Positions 9,637 to 18,814 of a DNA stretch of 36,534 bases are shown here, piece by piece. A model generated the notes under the pieces. That model was not told the origin of the DNA and searched no databases. It was given only the letters and a program-made list of their open reading frames with translations. Source of the DNA: Chloroflexota bacterium (lineage in GTDB: Bacteria > Chloroflexota > Anaerolineae > Anaerolineales > Anaerolineaceae); contig JAJXZS010000017.1 in NCBI GenBank assembly GCA_021779955.1, positions 1 through 36,534 on the forward strand, written 5' to 3'. Both the position numbers and the translations under genes were made by a program. Position 1 is the stretch's first letter, and each line of letters begins with the position of its first letter.

Positions 9637-12231
9637 TTACCCGCCAGGGGTCAGCAGTGAATCCGGGATCTCGTAAATGGTCACCGAGTTGTTCTGATAA
9701 GTAGGAGTGAGTATTCCGTTGAACTTATTCACATCGACCTGATAGGTTATGGTCTCATCATAACCGATGTAAACATAACGAATATGGTACTGGCGCAGGA
9801 TGGTGAGAGCGTCATCCCAGTCGTGCGTGGTGTACAGCGTCTCGATATCTGCCTGGCGGTTGCCCATTTCGGTGGAACCACCACGCCATTGACTTTCGTG
9901 CCCCGGCCAGCCCAGCACCGTGGGGTAGCCCGTCTGTGTGGCAACCCATTCGGAGTCCGGCGTGTAGCTGCCCTGCACTGCCTCGCTCACGACACCCATG
10001 GGTTGGGTCTCGAGCCAGGCGATTGCCGCTGCCTCATCAGGATAATATCTGGCAAGATACGCGTTTCCATCCAATGTCCAGGCGGTTGGGTTGAAATCGT
10101 TGGTCTTGTTCAGCGTCATGATTATAGGATAAATAAACGAGCACAAGATGAGGACAACCCACGTGACACTGAAAATGGCTCTCAAGGCTTTGCGCAAAGA
10201 AACGAGCAATACCACCGATCCGAACGCAGCTGCGATTCCCCAAAGGCTCCAGGTTTCAAAGTAAAATTTGAAAATTGTGTTCATGCGCGTGCCGAACTGG
10301 TCGCGCAAATAGAAATTCTCAGGGAAGAATGTTAGCAAAGCACCCAGTAATACCAGGATCAGCACAAAACCGTTGACATCGATCTTGTGTGCACCGTTCA
10401 CTTCACCTTCGATGATTACTTCGTGCAAGTCCGCATCCTCGACGCTTTCCTCTTGTTGCTTCTTGACAAAGCTAAAGATCAGCGCAAGCACCAGCGTAAA
10501 GAGCACGAGCAGTGTAATCCACGTACCGGGCGAAGAGAAGTGGCGTGAAACTGCAGCATTGAGCACTGTTGCAGCGTCCGCTCCTGAATGCACGTAATAG
10601 CTGAACGCCAGGCCCGCTGTATTCAGTTTTACTCCAAGATTGGAGATCAAAGGCGAACTGGAAGTAGCCAACTTGGCTCCCCAATCGACGAAAGCACATA
10701 GCACAGCTCCAGCGACCAGCGATACAAACCACAGGCCGAACACGAATATCACCGCTACGCGAATCCCCCGCCCCAGATTGCTCTTGGTAACCCGCTGCGC
10801 GAATAGGAAGGCAACCCATGCGAAAATCGGGATCAGCAAGACCGCAAACATGATCCAGAAATTCACACCGCGTGTTTGGAATTCAAGGCTAGGCAGCAAA
10901 CCACCCGCTTGCGACTTGAAACCGACATAGAATGGGAGAAACAGGGCCACTCCGGCAACTGCGAAGGTAATACCCATGCCCAGGAATTCGAGCAATCGTT
11001 TCCATCGCCAACCGCTCTGCTTGATCCGCAAGTAAGCCGCGGTCAGGCAGAATAAACCAACATAGATTGGGAAATTCCAGGTGTTCAAGAACCCCATTAC
11101 GCCCAGGATCAGCGCAGTTAGCCAGAATTCCCACCGCTTTACCCACACTTTGAGCGACCAATCCTCGATTGGCTGTGCAGATCCCCTGGCGAAAAGACTC
11201 AGGCACGCTGCGATCGCCAGCAGCGCGAACGGCATCGCAAGAACATGTGGGTGCAGATCAGAAAGCAGGTAGCTGAAAAACGGGAATTCATCGATCACCT
11301 CAATGGTATCCCCCGTGATGCCTGTATCCTGAATTACACGGGATGCCCGCCACCATAACCAGCCTGCAGGCCGGTTAGGCAGCCAGCTGATCGGCGTCGT
11401 CGGTGCTACATTCAACTCCTGTACCTGCAACCAGTTCCAGAACTTCGAAGTACCGTCTGCATTCCAGAACCAGTGTCTTGCATACATGATCTCGAGTAGT
11501 CCCTCGAGGTTACTTGTGATCAAAATAAAGATCGGCCCGAGCAATGCGCCAAACCTGCTCAAAACCGATGAGCTTTGCTCAGATGATCGGCGCCTTGCAT
11601 TCCACAATTTGAGCAGATCGTAAACCACACCGTAAGCCGCAGCCGCCGTAAGCCCATACCACAACGCCGCAGTCAGGTTGAAGCCAACTCCCGTGATCAC
11701 TCCTGTGATGCGGATGAGCATGGCCACGAGTACATAACCGAAATAGTAGTAGGAAATGGCATACCCTGAAAGCCATGGGTCCTGGGGCGGAAAGCCTGGC
11801 GATTTCAATATTCCATTGATAAACGCCAATTCCATCGGTTTTTCAGTGTACGTGATATCCGGATTCGCCGCCCTTACCACCGTCCAGACCACAAAGAAGG
11901 TCAGGAAGACCAGTTCGATGGTCAGCAGGGTCTTCCAGTTACCCTTCACCCATTCGACCAGGTCCTGTAGATGTCTTTTCCTCAAAAGCAATAGTGAGCA
12001 GATGAGCACGAGGATGAATGCCAGGATTTCTCCGCCCAAATCGTTTTGCAGCACGCCCAGAGAACCGAGCAGCCAGAAGAAGAATCCCCAAAGAAGCAGG
12101 CCCAATGGTTTGGCAAATGCAGCCCCCTTTTCAGCCAGGCCCGGGAAGAATCGAAATGCAATCGGGAAAGCAGCCAACCCGATGATGCTTATCGCAATAT
12201 ACCAAAGGATAAAGGAGACAACGTCGCTCAA
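9637..12231 (-). CDS. YYY-family (DUF2298-type) membrane protein
   Basis: An 864-residue membrane protein of the Chlor_Arch_YYY type (TIGR03662 / DUF2298), a family of unknown function that I recall from archaea and Chloroflexi. The diagnostic YYYFG is at residues 161-165, preceded by EKPMEL and DPWLSG. Other landmarks are DEFPFFSYLLSDLHPH (DLHPH near 325), NTWNFP, RMNTIFKFYFETW, and a soluble C-terminal part with LGWPGHESQWRG. All are matched one for one in the C-terminal half of the neighbouring 1778-residue protein, so the two are paralogues. The start is a TTG at 12231, the first usable initiator; the upstream GGACGG is only a moderate Shine-Dalgarno match. A role in envelope polysaccharide or glycolipid assembly is inferred from the neighbours. 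Confidence 0.88.
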   Translation of the reverse strand: MSDVVSFILWYIAISIIGLAAFPIAFRFFPGLAEKGAAFAKPLGLLLWGFFFWLLGSLGVLQNDLGGEILAFILVLICSLLLLRKRHLQDLVEWVKGNWKTLLTIELVFLTFFVVWTVVRAANPDITYTEKPMELAFINGILKSPGFPPQDPWLSGYAISYYYFGYVLVAMLIRITGVITGVGFNLTAALWYGLTAAAAYGVVYDLLKLWNARRRSSEQSSSVLSRFGALLGPIFILITSNLEGLLEIMYARHWFWNADGTSKFWNWLQVQELNVAPTTPISWLPNRPAGWLWWRASRVIQDTGITGDTIEVIDEFPFFSYLLSDLHPHVLAMPFALLAIAACLSLFARGSAQPIEDWSLKVWVKRWEFWLTALILGVMGFLNTWNFPIYVGLFCLTAAYLRIKQSGWRWKRLLEFLGMGITFAVAGVALFLPFYVGFKSQAGGLLPSLEFQTRGVNFWIMFAVLLIPIFAWVAFLFAQRVTKSNLGRGIRVAVIFVFGLWFVSLVAGAVLCAFVDWGAKLATSSSPLISNLGVKLNTAGLAFSYYVHSGADAATVLNAAVSRHFSSPGTWITLLVLFTLVLALIFSFVKKQQEESVEDADLHEVIIEGEVNGAHKIDVNGFVLILVLLGALLTFFPENFYLRDQFGTRMNTIFKFYFETWSLWGIAAAFGSVVLLVSLRKALRAIFSVTWVVLILCSFIYPIIMTLNKTNDFNPTAWTLDGNAYLARYYPDEAAAIAWLETQPMGVVSEAVQGSYTPDSEWVATQTGYPTVLGWPGHESQWRGGSTEMGNRQADIETLYTTHDWDDALTILRQYHIRYVYIGYDETITYQVDVNKFNGILTPTYQNNSVTIYEIPDSLLTPGG

Positions 12232-12261
12232 CGATTACCGTCCAAACTATTCTGCAAAAGA

Positions 12262-15200
12262 TCAGCGAAGTACTTCGTAGATCACTGTATCCTTCTCACT
12301 GAACACTTTCTTCCAATACACGCCGTCGTATTGCTCGAATTTGAGCAAGCCATCCCCAGGATAGAGGTCGCGCTCTTCCTGTCCCAGGATGATATAACTC
12401 ACATTGTATTTCTGTAGAATTCCGAGGGCTTCCTGGACATCGGAAGTGGTATAGAACACCGGAATTTCGATCAGTCGTTCCGAGATTCCATTATAGTCAA
12501 TAAATCCGCGCTGCTGACGTTGGTGGTAGTTCCATCCGAGCACTCCAGGCAACCCGGTGTAAATGGTATAGCGGTTGCCCCAGCGGTATTCCACGGTGTT
12601 GGCTTCGATCAGCACAGGCGATCCAATCACATTCTCCTGCATCCACTTGATCCCGTCGTAATCCTGGCTGAGTTCGTAAGTCCCTTCCACGTCGGTGTAC
12701 GAAGTGGTCTTCATAAAGATCGTCCCGTCCAACGTCTTTGGGGCGGTCGGGTCGTAGCGATCGCGAATCTTATCAAGAACTGCAGTTAACGGATAAAGTG
12801 CCGCGCCAAAAACCAGCACTGCCAGCGCCACTTGCCAGATTGAGCTCGTACTCATCTTCCAGCGCATGCTCACTGCGGGAATCAACCATCCGAGGGCTGC
12901 TGCAGACGAAAGCCCGAGCAGTGTCCACGCCTGGTAGTAGAACTTGAAAACAGTATTCATCCGTCCCACATCACCCTGCAGCGCGAACAACTCCACAAAG
13001 ATCGTCAAGAACATGGCTGTCCCGATCATGAACAGCACCAACCGCTTCAGATCAGGCATGCCCGGCCTGAAGAGTAAGATCAGCACCCATACTGCGATCG
13101 GGAATGCGATCCAACCGATTTGGATTTTCATGAATGCCAGCACGATAAGGATGACCAGGAAAAGCACGCCCAACATCTGCAGTGTGCCTTTGTGCGGTTT
13201 GAGCTTTTTCAGCGCCGATACAGGCGTTGCAGCCAACCATTCACGAGTTTCCCACACCAGCCAGCTCACGATGATGAACAGGAACAAGCCCCAATGAACC
13301 AGATACGAGCCTATCGGTGATTTATCGCCTGTCCAGGCGTCGACGGTCCCATACGCCTGATCGTAATATCTTGACCAGGGGATATAGAGAAGACTACTCA
13401 ACACATATAGGACGATCAACACCGCTGCAGCAACTGCCAGCTTTCGCAGCCACTCAGGCCATTTGGTTGGCAGCCATGCGGGCGTCGCTGCATAACGTAG
13501 CACGACATAAAGTAAAATCACTGCCGATAATGCCAGATAAGTCGGATAATCCCAAGTGTTGACGGGTCGCAGCGCTCCAATAGCCAGACCACCGAGGAAC
13601 AGGCTGGCACCCAGCTCGATCCAGCCCCTCGTTCGACCGCCCTTCCACCACTGCCATTTGCTGAATAGAATCGACATGCCCCATACAATTACCAACAGCG
13701 TGATCGATAACGCGATCAGGTGTGCGTGCAGATCAGCATAGGTAAATGTGAAGAATGGGAACTCGGTAATCGTATCCCCGGGCAGCGCCCGCGAAGGGAT
13801 CCACAGCCAATCGCCATAGCCGTAAGGCAGCTTGGCTCCGGCAAGCATCTTGCCTAGCCCGTCCCATGCCCAAGCCAGGTGCTGGAAGATCGTCCCGTCA
13901 GCGATGATACCGCCTGGCGCCACCAGCTTCTGCCATCCCTGCCATATCATCCTCAGGGTGCCAAGGTTACCGAGCACAAGAACGAGCAGCGTCGAGCTGA
14001 TCCCTGCGCCAAAGGCCTTCCAGTTGCCTTTTGCTTTGGGCTCATCCGGATTCGAGTGTTCGAATCCGTTTCTGGCAAATACATTCCACCCGATGCTGAA
14101 AGCTCCGATCGCTGTCAAACCGAATAAAGTTGGCAGGATCAGGTTATATGCGACATCGACATTGATCCCCAGCAATTTCACGGGAGCCCCATAGAGGACG
14201 TACCCGTAATAATAATAGTTTATGTATCCGCCGGAGTACCATGGATCGAAAGGCGGAAACGTCGTGCTCTTGATCACAGCAGTCAGATACGACAGGTCCA
14301 TCGGCTTTTCGCCGCCGCGCCATGGATGCCACAGGTCGGGGTTGTTGTAGCGGATCAGCAAATCGATCCCAAAGAAGACTAACATCAGCCCTTCAACTAT
14401 AAGGAAAAGCTTCCAGTGGGTTCGAATATCTTCTGCCAATTGCTTTCGGCGCAGTACTGCGATCACCGCATTGGTAACAAACAGCCCGATCAGCACTCCC
14501 GCCATGGTCGTGCGGCTGAAGGTCAGACCGGACGAGCCTGCCCAAAACGTGAACAATCCGAACAGCAGCAGACCGATTAACCGGCTCGCCGGGAATCCCC
14601 GGTCGGGCAGCCGGTTCAGCGCCAGGTGCACCATTGGATACACCATCCACCCCAGTAGCAAAATCGCGAGGTACCACACCACTACAGCTGCCACCTGGCT
14701 CTGATTCACCCATGAAGCAGGGTCGAAGATCTGTGTCCAGGTGCCTCCAGCTTGCTGCGTCTTCAATGCCTCGGGTGCAAGAGTGAGATCGCTCTTGAAA
14801 TTGCCGGCTTCCCTCAGTACCAGATGCACCGTGTTGCTGATATCCACCGATTCGAGCAATGAATGCACAGCCGCCGAATCGTATGAGGCATTCTTCTTGA
14901 AGATAAGCACCTTTGGGTGATCGTAGACGGTAAACGCCTCTTCAGCAGACTGATCGTTGATTTGGAAACTGCCCAGGTTCGGATTCGATTGCTCGATTTG
15001 CACGAGATCGAAGCCCAATTGTCCCTGATACATGCCTGGCGTGGCATTTTGATAGCAGGTGAGGATATCTTGCGAATCCGGGCAGCCGATCAAAGTACGG
15101 TAATACTCGGTCGAAAGCGGATAACGTTCGGGCAAGCGGGTGATGGTGCCCCATTGTCGATTCGAAGAGATGAAGATGTAGTCCGACTGGTCGAGTATGT

Positions 15201-17598
15201 TCTCCATCCTCGTAACCTTGGCGGCATTGTCATCCCAGTACATCTCAAAGTTCTCGACATTTCCATAGATGCCTGTGTCGTAGCTAAAAACGTCGTACCC
15301 GTCCATCGGAATTGGCAGCGGATCATCCCATGTGCTCTCGATCGCTGTCGAATCATTGTAGATGGCCAGTGCCCCGCTCCCCTGCGCTAATTGTATGTGC
15401 AGCGTGTACTGCTGATATTGGTCCAGTGCCACAGGCTGATCGAATGTGACGGTTTTTTCATCCCCGCGTACATCCTTCGTTGGCAGGAAAGTATCGATCA
15501 AAGTGCCACTGGCAATTGTTTGGGTCGGATTATTATTATTTGATAGGTATAAATTAAGCGTCTTTTCGCCTGGAGTGAGTTGCAGATCCACGATCCGGTA
15601 GAGGTCGACGCTTTTGACGACCCCGCTTGCCCGCGGCACGAATGGAATATCATACTCGCTTCCCTGCATTACCCCCTGGGTTGCCGATGGTAGTACTTTG
15701 GTCTTGATCTGATCACCCACTTTGTAAGTGATCTCGATCGACCCGTAGAGTTTCAAATACTCTACTGGTTCGCCCACCGAAAGCGATAGAAGGTAAACCG
15801 TGTCCTTACTCAATTGGGCCGGAAAATCGAACGCCACAGACGTGGGGTCGCCACGCGCATCACTCATCGGCTGGAAGGTAGATTGCGTAAAACCGGCAGC
15901 GATCAGCTGTCCCGATCCGCTCCCCTTCGTCAGGATCGATGCTACCAGCGAGAGCGTCGGATACTCGCCTTGCATGTTTCCGACATGCTCGAGATCAACG
16001 CTGGTGATTTGCGCATCCTCATCGAGAGTGAAGCCTATGTCGAGGGGTTTGTCTGCCGAGAAGACCACGCCATTGCGGAATGGCAGCAGCTGCTTCACCG
16101 TTGACTCGCCAGTTACGATCGGCATGCTGATTGCGCTGTTGACGTTCTGGTAGATCCACTCGCTCGCGGAAACGCGGGTCACCGGCCGTGTGTAAATTTG
16201 GGTGAATGCAAAAGCCCAAAGCCCTGTGCTGACCACGACTACCACGGCAAGGAATATTGAAAGGATCCGCGGCCAATTGATGCGAATTGCTCTCAATTTT
16301 GCCGAAATTCTCGGATTGGTTTCCCAGAGCTTGAATACTGCCCACGCCGCGATCAATGCCAGCGCCGGATAGATCGGAAGCTGGTAGCGCATGGCTTTGA
16401 CCCAGGAAATCGAATTAATGACGAAGAAGACTCCGGTCCAGGTCCAAAGCAGCATATGTTTCTGGAAGTCGCCTTTGATCATGCGCCAGCCCATCCAAAG
16501 GAATCCACCCCATGCCACCAGTCCGAAAGCGATTCCCAGTCCCCATTCCACCATGTTCGTCAAGGCGAAAGTGTCCGGTCTACCCACCCACTGGAGCGCA
16601 AATGGCACATCGACAAGCCCCTGGCTTTGTGTGCTGATTTCCTTCAAGCTGCTGATGAAATTTGGATTGATCTTCATCCCGAAGAAACCGGGGCCCATGA
16701 ACGCGTAAGGCTGGAAAATGCGGAAAGTCAGGAATGCAATGATCCCGCCAAGCACCAGGTTGCGCAAGATGATGCTGACCCAGTTTTCCCGGATGTCTTT
16801 CGGTTGGCGCAAATAATGCAGGTAAGCTGCAAGCGGAAGAAGAGCAGCCGCAGGCCAGATGCTCACCTTACACGCCATGCCCATCCCAAACAAAATGCCG
16901 AAGAGTGCATAAGGCGCAAGCGTCCCCCAATAGCTTTTCAACCAGTAAGGCACCAGGTTATCTGAAGGCGGATCGTCCTCGCTTTCTACCGGCAGATCAA
17001 TTCGCGCCAACGGATCGGCAGTCATAATCAGCACGGCCACGTACAATGCTGCATACACGAAGAGATTCGCGAATGTATCGACCGTGAAATAATGCGAAAG
17101 CTGAATTTGAAGCACTGCCAGCGCTGAAAGCAGCGCTGCCAATAATCCAAGTTTGGGGTTGCGGTATAACCTTTTTGCGATCAGATACACGAAAATGATC
17201 GTGCCAAGATCGAAAATCGCGGAAAGAACCCTGCCCACGAGATTGACCTGGTCGTACCCGGTCATATTTGTCCACTGTGCAACATAACGGGTGAGGAACA
17301 GCGGAAGCGTGCCGTAGACAAAATACGAATTCCCCCGGTTTGCCGGGTTGAGTGTCGAAGTTGCGGTGTTGAAGTACTCACCCAGGCTGTGAACTGGCTC
17401 GATCGCTGTCTCGACCATGGTCAGAAAGCGTTCATCAGGATGCAGGTGGTACGAAGCATCCCAGGAAATACCCGTGAACCTGAAATATGCTCCGATTAGC
17501 AGGATGCCGATCAACAGGACGTCCCAGATCCAGGTATGTCCTGGCCTGGAAGAGTCTGGCAGCGATGACTTCGGATCGATTGTTTCAGGCACGTTCAT
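12262..17598 (-). CDS. Giant fusion: GT39-like glycosyltransferase + YYY-family domain
   Basis: A 1778-residue, two-part membrane protein. Residues 1 to about 470 form a GT-C module with one N-terminal helix and then HPDERF, giving the Asp55-Glu56 pair expected of an active polyprenyl-phosphate-sugar glycosyltransferase. Residues about 480-940 are soluble, presumably extracytoplasmic, and hold two similar beta-rich modules marked by DARGDPTSVAFDFP (about 584) and DVRGDEKTVTFDQP (about 711). From about 965 to the end it matches the neighbouring 864-residue YYY protein along its full length: EKPMDL, DPWYSG, YYYYG at 1128-1132, ITEFPFF, DLHAH (about 1290), RMNTVFKFYYQAW. No internal stop or frame break is seen. 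GGAGC precedes the ATG by 7 bases. It may transfer sugars from lipid carriers on the outer face of the membrane; acceptor and donor are unknown. Confidence 0.88.
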   Translation of the reverse strand: MNVPETIDPKSSLPDSSRPGHTWIWDVLLIGILLIGAYFRFTGISWDASYHLHPDERFLTMVETAIEPVHSLGEYFNTATSTLNPANRGNSYFVYGTLPLFLTRYVAQWTNMTGYDQVNLVGRVLSAIFDLGTIIFVYLIAKRLYRNPKLGLLAALLSALAVLQIQLSHYFTVDTFANLFVYAALYVAVLIMTADPLARIDLPVESEDDPPSDNLVPYWLKSYWGTLAPYALFGILFGMGMACKVSIWPAAALLPLAAYLHYLRQPKDIRENWVSIILRNLVLGGIIAFLTFRIFQPYAFMGPGFFGMKINPNFISSLKEISTQSQGLVDVPFALQWVGRPDTFALTNMVEWGLGIAFGLVAWGGFLWMGWRMIKGDFQKHMLLWTWTGVFFVINSISWVKAMRYQLPIYPALALIAAWAVFKLWETNPRISAKLRAIRINWPRILSIFLAVVVVVSTGLWAFAFTQIYTRPVTRVSASEWIYQNVNSAISMPIVTGESTVKQLLPFRNGVVFSADKPLDIGFTLDEDAQITSVDLEHVGNMQGEYPTLSLVASILTKGSGSGQLIAAGFTQSTFQPMSDARGDPTSVAFDFPAQLSKDTVYLLSLSVGEPVEYLKLYGSIEITYKVGDQIKTKVLPSATQGVMQGSEYDIPFVPRASGVVKSVDLYRIVDLQLTPGEKTLNLYLSNNNNPTQTIASGTLIDTFLPTKDVRGDEKTVTFDQPVALDQYQQYTLHIQLAQGSGALAIYNDSTAIESTWDDPLPIPMDGYDVFSYDTGIYGNVENFEMYWDDNAAKVTRMENILDQSDYIFISSNRQWGTITRLPERYPLSTEYYRTLIGCPDSQDILTCYQNATPGMYQGQLGFDLVQIEQSNPNLGSFQINDQSAEEAFTVYDHPKVLIFKKNASYDSAAVHSLLESVDISNTVHLVLREAGNFKSDLTLAPEALKTQQAGGTWTQIFDPASWVNQSQVAAVVVWYLAILLLGWMVYPMVHLALNRLPDRGFPASRLIGLLLFGLFTFWAGSSGLTFSRTTMAGVLIGLFVTNAVIAVLRRKQLAEDIRTHWKLFLIVEGLMLVFFGIDLLIRYNNPDLWHPWRGGEKPMDLSYLTAVIKSTTFPPFDPWYSGGYINYYYYGYVLYGAPVKLLGINVDVAYNLILPTLFGLTAIGAFSIGWNVFARNGFEHSNPDEPKAKGNWKAFGAGISSTLLVLVLGNLGTLRMIWQGWQKLVAPGGIIADGTIFQHLAWAWDGLGKMLAGAKLPYGYGDWLWIPSRALPGDTITEFPFFTFTYADLHAHLIALSITLLVIVWGMSILFSKWQWWKGGRTRGWIELGASLFLGGLAIGALRPVNTWDYPTYLALSAVILLYVVLRYAATPAWLPTKWPEWLRKLAVAAAVLIVLYVLSSLLYIPWSRYYDQAYGTVDAWTGDKSPIGSYLVHWGLFLFIIVSWLVWETREWLAATPVSALKKLKPHKGTLQMLGVLFLVILIVLAFMKIQIGWIAFPIAVWVLILLFRPGMPDLKRLVLFMIGTAMFLTIFVELFALQGDVGRMNTVFKFYYQAWTLLGLSSAAALGWLIPAVSMRWKMSTSSIWQVALAVLVFGAALYPLTAVLDKIRDRYDPTAPKTLDGTIFMKTTSYTDVEGTYELSQDYDGIKWMQENVIGSPVLIEANTVEYRWGNRYTIYTGLPGVLGWNYHQRQQRGFIDYNGISERLIEIPVFYTTSDVQEALGILQKYNVSYIILGQEERDLYPGDGLLKFEQYDGVYWKKVFSEKDTVIYEVLR

Positions 17599-17635
17599 TC
17601 AGGTGCTCCAATGTGGGATAACGATAACGGACGAG

Positions 17636-18799
17636 CTACTTAACTTCTTGCTGAATCTGATCGAATAATTTCACGTAAGCCGCGGCGATCGCATCGGGAG
17701 TATACCGCGCAAATGATTGAGGGTCGCCGTGATGGTACTTCTCTCGGTTCGCCAGCACTTCGAGCACAGCCTCCGCGCAGGCATTCGAATCGCCAATCGG
17801 GAAGATCTTGCCCATTCCATGCACTGCCACAGGTTGGCGTACCCCGGGCAGGTTCGACGTGACGCAGGGTACGCCGTTCATCATCGCCTCGATCTGCACC
17901 AGTCCAAACGCTTCCGTAGAATTCAGCGAGGGGAGTACGTGCACATCCAGGTTAGGATAGTAAGCGGCAATCTCGGTTGGGTTGAGCGAACCGACGAACT
18001 GCCAGTTGCCGCTCTCGATATATTGGTCGATTTGCGGCTTTAATCTGGCGAAATACTTTTCCTCGCCGATGATCTTTTGATATGGCCCTACGAATTCAAC
18101 TAAAGCATTCGGGTGTACTTCAAGGATTCTTGGCAGTGCATTCAAAAGCACTTCCACCCCTTTTTCTGTTGCAAAACGCGCCACCATGCCGATGACAGGT
18201 CGCCGATTCTCTGGGTTATGCACCTTTGCAAACGCATCCATGGCTTTCTGGTTGACTACAGGCAGCACCACAGGCGGCGGAATGATTATCGTCTTCTTCG
18301 GGAATTTGGAGACATACGCTGAATGATCGGCATAATCCTGGGTATAGGTCACAATCCGGTGTGTCGCCAGGCCTGCAATCTTGTTCATTACATTGACTGC
18401 TGCATTTGCCGCCTTACTCAAGAGTCCCGGGGGCATCAACAGGTCGCAATGAAATGTAATGACAGTAGGCTTCTTCGCCATTCGTCCACGCAGAGCCACA
18501 CCCGCAGCATCGAACTGCGGCAGGTGCAGCTGGACCACGTCATTCTCTTTGACAAGTCGGCTTGCCGTCAAGCCGAAGGTCGGCATGATCACGCCCTTGC
18601 TCAAGCGAAACGCTACAGGCACCCGCACGATCCTTACCCCTTCGATGACTTCTTCCCTTGGAAGCGACTTCTTGAACTGGGACGTGAGCACGGTCACCTG
18701 GTGCCCCTGCCTGACGAATGCCGCAGCCAATCGTTCGGCGTAAATGGTCAATCCGCTGATATGAGGTCGATAATAGGTCAAAACAATCAAAATACGCAT
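17636..18799 (-). CDS. GT4-family glycosyltransferase
   Basis: A GT-B-fold glycosyltransferase of 387 residues. The N-terminal Rossmann domain opens with MRILIVLTYYRPHISGLT, the usual GT4 glycine-rich acceptor region. The C-terminal donor domain contains VGMVARFATEKGVEVLL and the EX7E pair Glu296/Glu304 in EAFGLVQIE. It is expected to use a nucleotide sugar at the cytoplasmic membrane face; the sugar and acceptor cannot be read from the sequence. No membrane helix is evident. It lies between an SDR epimerase and two giant membrane glycosyltransferase-like proteins, with gaps of 15-37 bases, which suggests a shared operon for glycan or glycolipid assembly. The ATG lacks a clear Shine-Dalgarno sequence. 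Confidence 0.93.
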   Translation of the reverse strand: MRILIVLTYYRPHISGLTIYAERLAAAFVRQGHQVTVLTSQFKKSLPREEVIEGVRIVRVPVAFRLSKGVIMPTFGLTASRLVKENDVVQLHLPQFDAAGVALRGRMAKKPTVITFHCDLLMPPGLLSKAANAAVNVMNKIAGLATHRIVTYTQDYADHSAYVSKFPKKTIIIPPPVVLPVVNQKAMDAFAKVHNPENRRPVIGMVARFATEKGVEVLLNALPRILEVHPNALVEFVGPYQKIIGEEKYFARLKPQIDQYIESGNWQFVGSLNPTEIAAYYPNLDVHVLPSLNSTEAFGLVQIEAMMNGVPCVTSNLPGVRQPVAVHGMGKIFPIGDSNACAEAVLEVLANREKYHHGDPQSFARYTPDAIAAAYVKLFDQIQQEVK

Positions 18800-18814
18800 G
18801 AAAGGCAGCCTGCT

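Noticed and set aside
9784-10335. 183-codon plus-strand open frame
   Set aside because: Opposite the C-terminal part of the YYY protein; no family match and no start signals.
17610-17625. Tandem GTTATC repeat before the giant fusion gene
   Set aside because: Only two 6-base units on the minus strand; too short to claim function.
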